64,000 bases of DNA from Cyanophora paradoxa (taxonomy: Eukaryota; Glaucocystophyceae; Cyanophorales; Cyanophoraceae), in the NCBI GenBank assembly GCA_004431415.1, contig QPMI01000662.1, positions 117,747 to 181,746 on the forward strand. The letters run 5' to 3'. How positions within the stretch are numbered: position 1 is the first letter of the stretch; each line of letters begins with the position of its first letter. Shown here one piece after another: positions 32,201-40,603 of this stretch. Under the pieces are notes generated by a model. It searched no databases. It saw nothing but the letters and a program-made list of their open reading frames with translations, and was not told the origin of the DNA. A program made the translations under genes and the position numbers.

Positions 32201-34075
32201 TACAGATTTCGCCCACACCCATTTATGGGCAGATCTCACAGACAAACCGCTCACGTTTACTCCTTCTACACACACTCACACAAAGTCTCAAATAACAGAT
32301 TTCGCCCACACCCATTTATGGGCAGACATCACAGACAAACCGTTAACATTTGCTCCTGCTGCGCACACTCATACAAAGTCTCAAATTACAGATTTCGCCC
32401 ATTCTCACACAAAGTCAGAGATTACAGATTTTGCACACACCCATTTATGGGCAGATCTCACAGACAAACCGCTCACGTTTACTCCTTCTGCGCACACTCA
32501 CACAAAGTCACAAATTACAGATTTCGCCCACACCCATTTATGGGCAGATCTCACAGACAAACCGCTCACGTTTACTCCTTCTGCGCACACTCACACAAAG
32601 TCTCAAATTACAGATTTCGCCCATTCTCATACAAAGTCAGAGATAACAGACTTTGCCCACACTCATTTATGGAATGACATCACAAACAAACCATTAACAT
32701 TTGCACCTGCTGCTCATACTCATGATTGGATAGGTATTACAAATAAACCTTTGCTGTTTCCGCCCGATGCTCATACACACCCTTGGAGTAGTATAACAGA
32801 AAAACCATTAACATTTCCGGCAACAGCTCACACTCATTTATGGAATGATATTACAGACAAACCAACATTTGCAACTGTTGCGACAACCGGAAAATATGAT
32901 GATTTAATTAACAAGCCAACATACACAGCGCCCACAAATTTTGACGCTACAAGTGGTATTTCCACAGACCGCACAGGAGAATGGAGAGATTATTTTGGGC
33001 AACCACTTGTAGGTAACACAAGCACTTGGGCAAACACATGGATTGATGGTGATGATGATTGTAGTAGCTGTAAGATGTATTGGACTGTTCCAACAGACAT
33101 GAAATCATGTTATATCTATTATACGTGTCAGTATGACAGTAGATACTTTAATGTTGTTGGAATTGAACCATCAAACAATACTTATATTCGTTTACGAGTA
33201 AATGCCTATGCTCCTGCAATTAATCCTGTAAGAGATTTTAAACAGTTTGTTGGAATAAATTGTGAAGGACTAACCAAAGTTGGTGTTCATGGACAGAAAG
33301 GAAGAATTTATTTACCCGGTCCAATTACTGTTGGATGGAGCAAAAACCCTGCTGTAACTTCACACAGTGGTTACTGTCATTGGGATAATATCTTCGGAAA
33401 ACCAACAGCTTCAACATCTGTCGGTCCTCACTCACACAGCAAAGCAGATATCACAGATTTTGCACATACTCACACAAAGGCAAATATTACAGATTTTGCC
33501 CATACTCACACTAAATCAGAAATCTCAGATTTGCCTTCTTTTGATCCATTCACAGCCAATACGATCACAGCAAATAATACTATGTATGTAGGATCGGGTT
33601 CAATAGTAACTCCTGCATCACCCACAAACCAAGAAACATGGTTCTTCCACAATTCCGCAAACTTTTATGATAAAACACTGCTCTGTCGTGGAAATGCTTA
33701 TGCAAGAGCATTTTATGCGATGAATGCAGGAACCACAAACACAATCAGCCAAGTTCCATCTTGGTATGATATAGAAAGACGTTTCAAATCAGGAAAATAT
33801 CAAGCCACAAGTGGTGTTATAAGCGCGGGTCAAACAACACAGCATGCATATGTTTTATATTGGGACCCACCTTTTTACACTCAGACACCTGTTGTAAATG
33901 CCACACTTCAAGGAACTCCTGCAACAAACCCAGGGATGTAGATTTTAGAATTGGAATCTCAAACTCCACAGCTAACTACACAACAATCTATGTGACATTC
34001 ATAGCATCCCCTACTCTATCTGAAAGTCGAAGTATCACATGCACTATCCATTGGACATGTCATGGTATACCATAA
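26269..34075 (+). CDS. Giant phage-like fibre protein, about 2,600 aa (five frame breaks)
   Basis: Probable receptor-binding fibre. In order: a Gly/Lys N-terminus; short repeats WDEIENKPDRFPPVDHRHDW (about 27390-27650); a phage-fibre block YLPLTGGTITGNLTVNDTL; a LamG/concanavalin-like domain ending TLSDTELQNIRWYLQQKYGF; and a second such block YLPLTGGTLSSNLTISGNL. A second LamG-like domain ends ALSEIEKQQVRFYIQQLYGF. Four ASNVVQEWIAP repeats follow, then a long HxH repeat array, a unique region, a second small HxH group, and a C-terminal H-type-lectin-like domain (VVNATLQGT to TIHWTCHGIP). Single missing bases break the frame near 26409-26415, 26971, 29765-29768, 30037-30039 and 33929-33936. 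Each break is repaired by one extra base, so one continuous gene is likely. Confidence 0.75.
30633..32880 (+). repeat. HxH-rich tandem repeat array within the fibre gene
   Basis: About 2.2 kb of near-identical units encode variants of HTHTKSQITDFAHSHTKSEI followed by TDFAHTHLWADLTDKPLTF. Several neighbouring units are almost identical at DNA level (31140-31720), implying recent expansion by unequal exchange or slippage. His-x-His motifs in trimeric phage fibres bind metal ions on the axis, so the array could form a long, metal-stabilised shaft. Confidence 0.9.
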
Positions 34076-34124
34076 TTAACTCACAGATCGCTTTATTTTT
34101 CTAATCTTCTTAGTAAAAGAAGCA

Positions 34125-34968
34125 ATGGGTGAATACAACCGAGTCCAATTACCGGTTTACGCATTGGGTGCGCCCGCAATTCATTTCAGACAACATGAAG
34201 TATCCGATGAGATTCGTGGTATGGAATCAACAGAACGCGCAAACTCAGGAAATGCGTTCGATAAAAACAGTGTGATTCGCGTAAAAGAACTACGAGCCGA
34301 TAAGAATTCGGGTGTGGTAAAAACAACTCAATTATTGGTTACAAATGCGAATTTTCAATCAGCAAACGGAGAACCCGATGCGTATGGTGTAGATATCAAA
34401 GCATTCCAATTCGACAATACGCGAGCCGCCGCCGTTATCCGATCAGGAGGCGCTGTTATTGGTGGTGGATGCCGAGTATCCGGAATGCTTGGCTCTTCTG
34501 CTGCGTTTAACGATATTCCGGACACCTTACCTGAACATGCAGATAATCCCCAACGAATGCGTATGTTTCTTCCATGTGGAGATTCCCCATATGCTTTTGC
34601 TATCATACGAGCAAATGTAAATATAAATGATGCTACCCAACCCAAGGTATTGACGGACCTTGGAAAATGGCTGATCAACTTTTACCGAAAGCGATTTACT
34701 CCATGTGTCGCTCTCAGAATGGAGGTGTAGAAGGATATACATTCATTGTTCAAGCGGTAGGTCATGGAGGGCGTGGATGGGTTATAAGAAATCCTGCAAC
34801 ACAACCCAACACTTTTGATTTTTGGCATCTGAGGTTGGAGGTTATGATATTATGATTTATGGATATCGTAATGATGAGGCGGCATGGGCTGTTGCTAACT
34901 GCATAAATCCCGATGCTCAACTATCGAATTTCTATAATGAACCATACCCCGAAGATCCCGTCCCATAA
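34125..34968 (+). CDS. Viral hypothetical protein, paralogue A (two frame breaks)
   Basis: About 280 residues. It shares with the next gene the blocks RVKELRADKNSGVVKTTQLL then VTNANFQ, RSGGAVIGGGCRVSG, and a C-terminal MIYGYRNDEAAW with ending DPVP. The frame breaks at the AAAA run 34664-34667 and the TTTTT run 34819-34823; one extra base at each restores alignment with the paralogue through to a stop at 34966-34968. It follows the fibre by 49 bp on the same strand, which suggests a fibre-associated or accessory virion protein. No known domain recognised. Confidence 0.65.
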
Positions 34969-34987
34969 TTATGTTTCGATATATTAA

Positions 34988-35832
34988 ATGGCTGCACCTG
35001 CACCACCTGAACGCATCTTAACTGCGCAACTATCGTTAGCTGCGCCCGCAAACCACGTATTACAGCATGCTATTATCGATAATATCGATGGTCTCGAATC
35101 CACAGAAATCGCACCAACTCTCAATACCTTCGGTGATACTCATATGCTGAGACTGAGAGAGTTGCGATGTGACACCAACAGTGGAGTGGTGAAAACAACG
35201 AGACTTCTTGTAACAAATGCGAACTTCAACGCTCATTATGGAGATCCCGACAGTTACAATGATGATAATAAGGTTACCAACTTTGCTTACGAAGCAAGAA
35301 GGGGCGCAATTAAATGTAGATCCGGAGGCGCTTATATTGGGACGGACTAAGAGTTGGTGGTATCATTGGAGCGCCTCTAATCGTAAATGACCAACCCAAT
35401 CCTGATGATGAAAACACGAGAATTAGAACGTATTGCCCGGGTATGAATGAACCTTACATTATTAAAATAAACACGATTATAATAAACCTGCAAACTGCCG
35501 TAATTGACATAATAGAACCGCTGGGAAACCATTACAGATATACCGAAAAGCTACCTGCGGATATTTATGCATTATGTAGGAGAACCGATGGAGCAAGACC
35601 ACGTATTACAGTTCAAGTAGTCCCCGTCGATAATTTTGGTCTTGCTTTCCATTCATTGCCTCTTTTGGATACGCAAGATGATGAATATATAATTAGGGCA
35701 ACACAACAAGGAACATTCACTGTTATTATGTATGCCGAAAGAAACGATGCAATCGCAAGAGGAAACCGCTATGGTCAATATCTAACCACAAATCTCTATA
35801 ATCCCATCGGCGGTAGCGATCCGCTACCATAA
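34988..35832 (+). CDS. Viral hypothetical protein, paralogue B (one frame break)
   Basis: Tandem duplicate of the preceding gene, 19 bp after its stop: LRLRELRCDTNSGVVKTTRL then VTNANFN, CRSGGAYIG, and later KLPADIYALCRRTDGARP and VIMYAERNDAIARG. The break at GGG 35339-35341 is repaired by one base, giving about 281 residues. The pair has diverged well beyond recent duplication, so both copies have probably been kept for distinct roles. Function unknown. Confidence 0.65.
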
Positions 35833-35853
35833 ATCTACGGTATATATAGAGGA

Positions 35854-36126
35854 ATGGATGAAAAAACAAGGAGATTTATTGAGTCTGCGATAATGGTTCA
35901 TGGACTTGATAAGTTTGATTACACCGAAACTGTCTATAAAAAGGCGCAAGAGAAGGTATCTGTGAGATGCCTGCAATGTAATAAAGTCTTTCAGACTTAT
36001 GGATTTAACCATATTAAGGGGTCAGGTTGCCGACAGTGTTCTAAGAAACACTCACATGCATACAGAAAAAAAACTACATGGGGAATAGTAATAGAAGAGA
36101 AACCGATTATGTTATATTTTGATTAG
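35854..36126 (+). CDS. Zinc-ribbon-like protein related to phage/giant-virus endonuclease accessory domains, 90 aa
   Basis: Residues 7-63 (FIESAIMVHGLDKFDYTETV, then CLQCNKVFQTYGFNHIKGSG and CRQCSKKH) match the repeated domain found beside homing-type nucleases in phages and large DNA viruses: F-x-x-x-A-x-x-x-H-G, F/Y-D-Y, two CxxC pairs and H-x-x-G-x-G-C. Only one such domain is present and no nuclease domain follows. It may be a remnant of a longer gene or a small stand-alone DNA-binding protein. The next 186 bp up to the following gene hold no clear frame. Confidence 0.55.
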   Translation: MDEKTRRFIESAIMVHGLDKFDYTETVYKKAQEKVSVRCLQCNKVFQTYGFNHIKGSGCRQCSKKHSHAYRKKTTWGIVIEEKPIMLYFD

Positions 36127-36312
36127 AGTTTCGAAAGAGAAATGAGCATCTTTCCGCATTTACCTTTGGTTATTATGCAAGTATCAAAGCAATTCGGACA
36201 TGTCTTATGATAATGGAGCATTATGATATCGACCAACTCATACGGAAATACTTTCGCTAAGATGGTTCGCATCCTACCAATTTCGTTTTTTATTTTTCTA
36301 TATAATTCATAA

Positions 36313-36711
36313 ATGAATCATCGCGGTTCCCATGTAATGTTAGATTACAAGTTCAATCATCCATTGATGGTGGGATTGGAAAACTTGGAGACCACAACAA
36401 CGTGGTTAATGCAATTTTTACAATCTATTATACAAGAGCAAGGTATCCGAGTTGTTCACAAGCATTGCGAGATTTTCGATGGTGGTGTTTCGCCACCCGG
36501 TTTTGCTATGGTATTACTTCTTGATGAGAGCCATTTAACCGCTCATTGTTATTCGGATCAAGGAATGTTAGCGATTGATGTATTCACTTGCGGAACAGAA
36601 GCGCAAAGTAAGACCTCCGTAATATCTAAATTGATAGATGAGAGAATAACAGAGATCTTTTCAGGGTTGGAGAAAGCGGAGAAGCAGATAGCAGCGCGAT
36701 TTCCGAGTTAA
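36313..36711 (+). CDS. speH: S-adenosylmethionine decarboxylase, prokaryotic (SpeH) type, 132 aa
   Basis: AdoMet decarboxylase supplies aminopropyl groups for spermidine synthesis. The small self-processing type cleaves at Glu-Ser to make a pyruvoyl group. Here LLLDESHLTAHCYSD carries that Glu-Ser, followed by the conserved His; LAIDVFTCG carries the catalytic Cys; GSHVMLDY matches the N-terminal strand. The usual TWPE is replaced by CYSD. Length (132 aa) is normal for the class. The last about 107 bp lie within the right TIR, so the tail is duplicated at the left end. Polyamines neutralise packaged DNA, a plausible viral use. The closest eukaryotic enzymes are about three times longer, so a prokaryotic or viral source is likely. 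Confidence 0.82.
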   Translation: MNHRGSHVMLDYKFNHPLMVGLENLETTTTWLMQFLQSIIQEQGIRVVHKHCEIFDGGVSPPGFAMVLLLDESHLTAHCYSDQGMLAIDVFTCGTEAQSKTSVISKLIDERITEIFSGLEKAEKQIAARFPS

Positions 36712-37820
36712 TCACACTGAGATTTTGAAGAAATATAACATGTCTTATTGAATATCGTCATGTGTAACAGGTGTAACAGGTAAATCCCAAACTTCGCTCC
36801 TAGGGAGGCCAAAAACCCAAAACTTTGGGATTTACCTGTTACACCTGTTACACCTTGGGATTCACCTGTTACATCTATCAAACAAAGCATTAATATATTC
36901 GATTCCTTACATTGATTATAGTGTCATGTAACAGGTGTAACAGGTGTTTCCCAAACTTTCCTCATAGGAGATGAAAAATCCAAAACTTTGGGATTTACCT
37001 GTTACACCCGTTACACCTTGGGATTCACCTGTTACACATTGATTATCGACTGTTTAATTGGACATGTTACACTTGAAACACAATTTTGATACAGTAAAAA
37101 ACAGAATCCAATCTCATCGATTGTTTAATTGGACATAATGCAACTCTGGGGTCATTTTTGATACAGTAGAAATTTAACAGGAATCTTATCGATTGTTTAA
37201 TTGGACGTAATGCAACTCTGGGGTCATTTTTGTTTCCCGAAATCTCATCGATTGTTTAATTGGACATAATGCAACTCTGGGGTCATTTTTGTTTCCCGCA
37301 ATCTCATCGATTGTTTAATTGGACGTAATGCAACTCTGGGTCATTTTTGTTTCCCGGAATCTCATCGATTGTTTAATTGGACGTAATGCAACTCTGTGTG
37401 AATTTTTGCGTTTTACAATAGAATGGGCGGTGGACTACTTCATTCGTGATTATATCACAAAAATTATGTTCCTTCAATCGAGATTATATCGAATTTGCAT
37501 ATTAATCGCGTTTATTGCGTTAAAATCACACATAGAGAAACGCGGCGTTTAAACCGGAGGCAAGATCTAATTAAGATCCAGTTATATTATTCGGAAACTT
37601 ATACAAATTCACGATTGATTTAAGTAAGACAAATCGAAATTAAGATAAATTTACCATAGAACATCAATAAATTATAAATGAAATACACAAAAATCAAAAT
37701 ATTTAATAATTTGATAGATTTCACACAGATTATCGATTGATTGATATAAAATATACGAGAGATATTAACAAGATCAATTAAGATTAGCCGAGGGTTTAAA
37801 CGCCGCGTTTCTCTATGTGT
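36605..37820. repeat. Right terminal inverted repeat (1216 bp)
   Basis: Mirror of 8729-9945. It contains the 3' end of the decarboxylase gene, hairpin B' (arms 36762-36791 and 36824-36853), hairpin A' (about 36926-37037), the 59-bp repeat array (about 37107-37396) and the 293-bp end module (37528-37820). The single length difference is in CTCTGGGTC near 37340, where the left copy has one more base. Confidence 0.95.
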
Positions 37821-37826
37821 CGCGCC
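37821..37826. repeat. Right target-site duplication CGCGCC
   Basis: Identical to 8723-8728. Removing the element and one copy rejoins the nitrate reductase exon in frame. Confidence 0.9.
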
Positions 37827-38206
37827 TCCTTCTGGGGCCCGTGGAAGTGGACGAAGCGGGCGGTGGAGGCCTGGACGCCGCACTCGCGGAGGAGCCTCGG
37901 AGGTCGCAGAGGCGCACCCCCGTCCACTCGTGCGTGCCCGCCACGCCGGCGCCCCACCCGAAGCCCGACGTCTTCTTGACCATCTGGATCTCCTTGCGGC
38001 GGTTCCCCGAGCAGACGATGGTGACGGGGATGGTGGCGGAGGGGAGGGCGGCGAGCTCGTCCATCGATCGCGAGAAGGAGCGCGGGGCGAGCACGTGCCC
38101 CTCCACCTGCGCGGAGCCTCTCAGAGAGGCGGAGAAGTCGCGTCCGCTCCGCGCTGCGGTGAGCGCGCACGGTGAGGCGGTGAGACGCCCAGTCGGTCTT
38201 CACAGC
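37821..38206 (-). CDS. Nitrate reductase, upstream portion (molybdopterin domain, split gene)
   Basis: Minus-strand exons upstream of the insertion. VKTDWASHRLTV is followed by SMDELAALPSATIPVTIVC, then SGNRRKEIQMVKKTSGFGWG (the molybdopterin-binding Cys region), THEWTGVRLCDL, and after a short intron LLRECGVQASTARFVHFHGP, which runs into the viral end. The 3' splice site at about 38207 (TTTGCATGTGCAG) opens the first recognised exon. The expected preceding segment (the VRNHG-type motif and N-terminus, about 100 or more residues) was not found upstream. It may be in short exons I missed, farther away, or lost. Confidence 0.85.
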
Positions 38207-38224
38207 CTGCACATGCAAATTGAT

Positions 38225-38386
38225 AAAGGGCCACTGACTTGCTGAGCGCGTCAGTTGGGTCCGGGGAAGGGAAATTATAAAGGGCCACTGACTTGCTGAG
38301 CGCGTCAGTTGGGTCCGGGGAAGGGAAATTATAAAGGGCCACTGACTTGCTGAGCGCGTCAGTTGGGTCCGGGGAAGGGAAATTAA
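38225..38386. repeat. Three 54-bp tandem repeats
   Basis: Perfect or near-perfect copies begin at 38225, 38279 and 38333 (AAAGGGCCACTGACTTGCTG...). They lie just upstream of the first recognised nitrate reductase exon, in an intron or 5' region. Each contains CTGACTTGCTGAG-like splice-branch resemblance, but function is unknown. Confidence 0.9.
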
Positions 38387-40603
38387 AAACAACAGCTAGG
38401 CTGAAGGTGCGACGGCTCGACTTAAGGTTTGGCAAATTCAGAGATCTAGATCTAAAGCAGGAAAAGCTTAAGGAAGAAACTCATGATCAAGGCTGGCCGC
38501 CGGGCCATATGCATGGCCTCCGGGCCGGCGCCAGGCAACTGGCAAGCTGTCTCAGAGTCTTCAAGTCTCAGCGACTGTTTTCTAGAAGAGGTAGGTATAG
38601 GACGCGGGGGGATGCGTACCTTGCCATGGCCAAGTTGTACGTATACCCGCGGCCGTGTCCCCATCGAGCTTGCCCCATCGACGTCGCGCGTGGCCAGAAG
38701 CTAGCGATGTCAGCCATGGCTTACGCCGTGACGGGGCCAGCCGCGCCGACGGGCCAGCGCGCGTCGGCGCGGCTGGCAGGTGCACGCGTACGGCGCGGAG
38801 CCGAGGAGCGCGGCGGGCGCGCGCGCGCCGCGCGCGCTCTGGCTGCTCTTGGGTAAGCGGCCGAGGGGATCCATATGCATAAGCATTGCGCATGCGCACA
38901 TCGCACATCGCTAGCGGGCGCCATGGCAGCGCGCGCATGCGCAGCGGCTCGCGCATGCATGCGCCATGGCGTCGAGGGGCCGGTAGCGCATGCGCCGCAC
39001 GGGCGTGGGCATGGCCGGCCGTAGGCGAAAGCTGGTGTGCATGCGGCCGGCTCGCTCAGTTGGCGCGGTTGGGTCGTGCGCGGCTGGCTCGGCTAGCTAT
39101 ATAGCAAACTGCCGTGCGCGCGCGAGAGAAGAGCGAAAGTGTCGAACCGAGCGGAGCTGCGCCCGGGGCCACTGCGCATCGGCCAGTTGGGGGGGGAGAG
39201 GAATGGGGGGTTCCGTAAAAAGACTTTTGCAGAGCGTTTCTGACTCTGCAATAGGGCTGGGTCCAGTGAAACCAGTGGAGGGTCGAGGGTCCCACTGCAC
39301 TGACTCAGTGGAGATTTTGGCTCACTCGCACAAAGAAAATTGTATGAGGCCAGTGAGCCGGACCTCAGCCAGCGCTGCGTGGGGGGGTATCCGGCGCCAC
39401 AAAATTAGGACCCATCCGCCACCTAGCAATTTAGGTGGAACGTCGTGGGGGTACTTTACGTCGGAGTGCTGCAGGCCGCGGCGCGAAGCTTAAGGGTGTG
39501 CAGCGTCGAGAAGCACTGCGATTCTGACAATGGCATGCGTATGACCTCTAAACATATCGAAAGCCCGTGGAAACAGTTTAGGCACGTAGTGTCTTGAAGC
39601 TCAGCGAGATTTAGGTCCTTTTTGGTCGTTTTTCGTGTAAAAGAACACGTACCACCTTCTCACTGGTAGTCACTGAGTGAGTTTGACGCAAAAAGTCCAC
39701 TGACTGAGTGGACCCGGGAGCTCCACTGAACCCAGCCCTACTCTGCAACATGATTGGCTAGCACGCGCGGCGATCTCCTGCGCTACCGCGCTGGCGCACG
39801 GCCTTGCTCTTGCATTACGGAATGTCGGATATGATGCGGCGCAACGACCTCGAACTGGTTTGGCCCGTATATCTGCACCCTGTGCGTCGCTGGACCCGTT
39901 TTTGTCCCGGGTGTTGGTGCTGTTCCTGGGTCACCCTTCGGTCGGACGGGACCGGGAGACATGGTTTCGAGGTCCCCTTGGGATGCGCTTTCAGGACGTA
40001 CCGCGCGGCCCGGGTTTTGCGGAGGTCGGGGAAATGAAATTTGGGGTAGGGCTGGGCGCCACGCTCCCGATCGGGCGCGCCTTCGCTCGGCAGATTTGGC
40101 CGATCCCATTGCGATGTGCTGCGCGCTATTGCTTTGCGCTTCTACGTATACGAGCCGGTGTACGAACGGAAGGTGAGCGACTCTCGGCGATCGTCACGAA
40201 CAGCTGCAGCTGCGCATGCACAGCTGCGCATGCAGCACGTGGCTGCCCGGCGTTAACGTTCGCGTACGCGTGGGCTGGCGATTACGTTAACGTTAACGTT
40301 TAGCCGGCATGGCACCCCGTATACGTACTGCGCGTGCGCGGTAAGCGCGCGCGCGGTCGACGTCGACATCGATATCCAGATCGATCCCGGCATGATCGTT
40401 GAACGGCACACTGTGGCACATATGCATGTACACCATCGCATACTGGGCTAAGCCTCCACTGGGCTAAGCGCAAGGCCAGGCCCTCGCGCGATCGCCAACA
40501 AATATTACCGCTGCTGCAGCTGGCCTCGGTCGGCTGCGCATGCCATAGGCCCAGCTATAGGTCCGACGGCTGTCGGGGCGCGCGCTGCGGCGGGGCGGCT
40601 CGG
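38387..40603. other. Long region without recognised genes
   Basis: It contains the hAT-like MITE (39252-39740). The rest is rich in palindromes built from GCATGC, TGCGCA, CATATG, GCTAGC and GTTAAC (e.g. 38870-39010 and 40200-40320). No frame shows known domains or the missing nitrate reductase N-terminus. Promoters of the leftward nitrate reductase gene could lie here. Confidence 0.5.
39252..39740. mobile_element. hAT-like MITE, 489 bp
   Basis: The ends are inverted repeats TAGGGCTGGGTCCAGTG (left) and, reading inward from the right, TAGGGCTGGGTTCAGTG. They are flanked by a perfect 8-bp duplication CTCTGCAA (39244-39251 and 39741-39748). An 8-bp duplication and TAGGG-type ends are hallmarks of hAT elements. 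The interior has CACTGACTCAGTGGA-like sub-terminal motifs in inverted orientation and no transposase, so it is non-autonomous. Confidence 0.88.

Larger units (their letters stand above)
8729..37820. mobile_element. Integrated Polinton-like virus (29,092 bp)
   Basis: The block is clearly A+T-richer than the host and carries dense, apparently intronless genes. Inverted repeats of 1217 bp (left) and 1216 bp (right) bound it, and outside them is a perfect 6-bp target duplication. It has the full morphogenesis set of Preplasmiviricota-type elements (double-jelly-roll capsid protein, penton-like proteins, FtsK/HerA ATPase) and a replication and integration set (protein-primed PolB, primase-SF3 helicase, rve integrase). 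No Ulp1/adenain-type protease was found, unlike classical Polintons and Mavirus-type virophages. The arrangement resembles endogenous virophages and Polinton-like viruses of marine flagellates. Assigning it to a family needs a capsid phylogeny. Confidence 0.93.

Noticed and set aside
30509-32677. Several alternative-frame ORFs (74-260 aa) through the HxH repeat array
   Set aside because: They are periodic shadows of the fibre repeats in other frames; the HxH frame is the one continuous with known fibre domains on both sides.
38235-38435. Minus-strand ORF encoding repeated NFPSPDPTDALSKSVALY
   Set aside because: It is a translation of the 54-bp tandem repeats upstream of a convincing 3' splice site, so it is most likely intronic or leader sequence.
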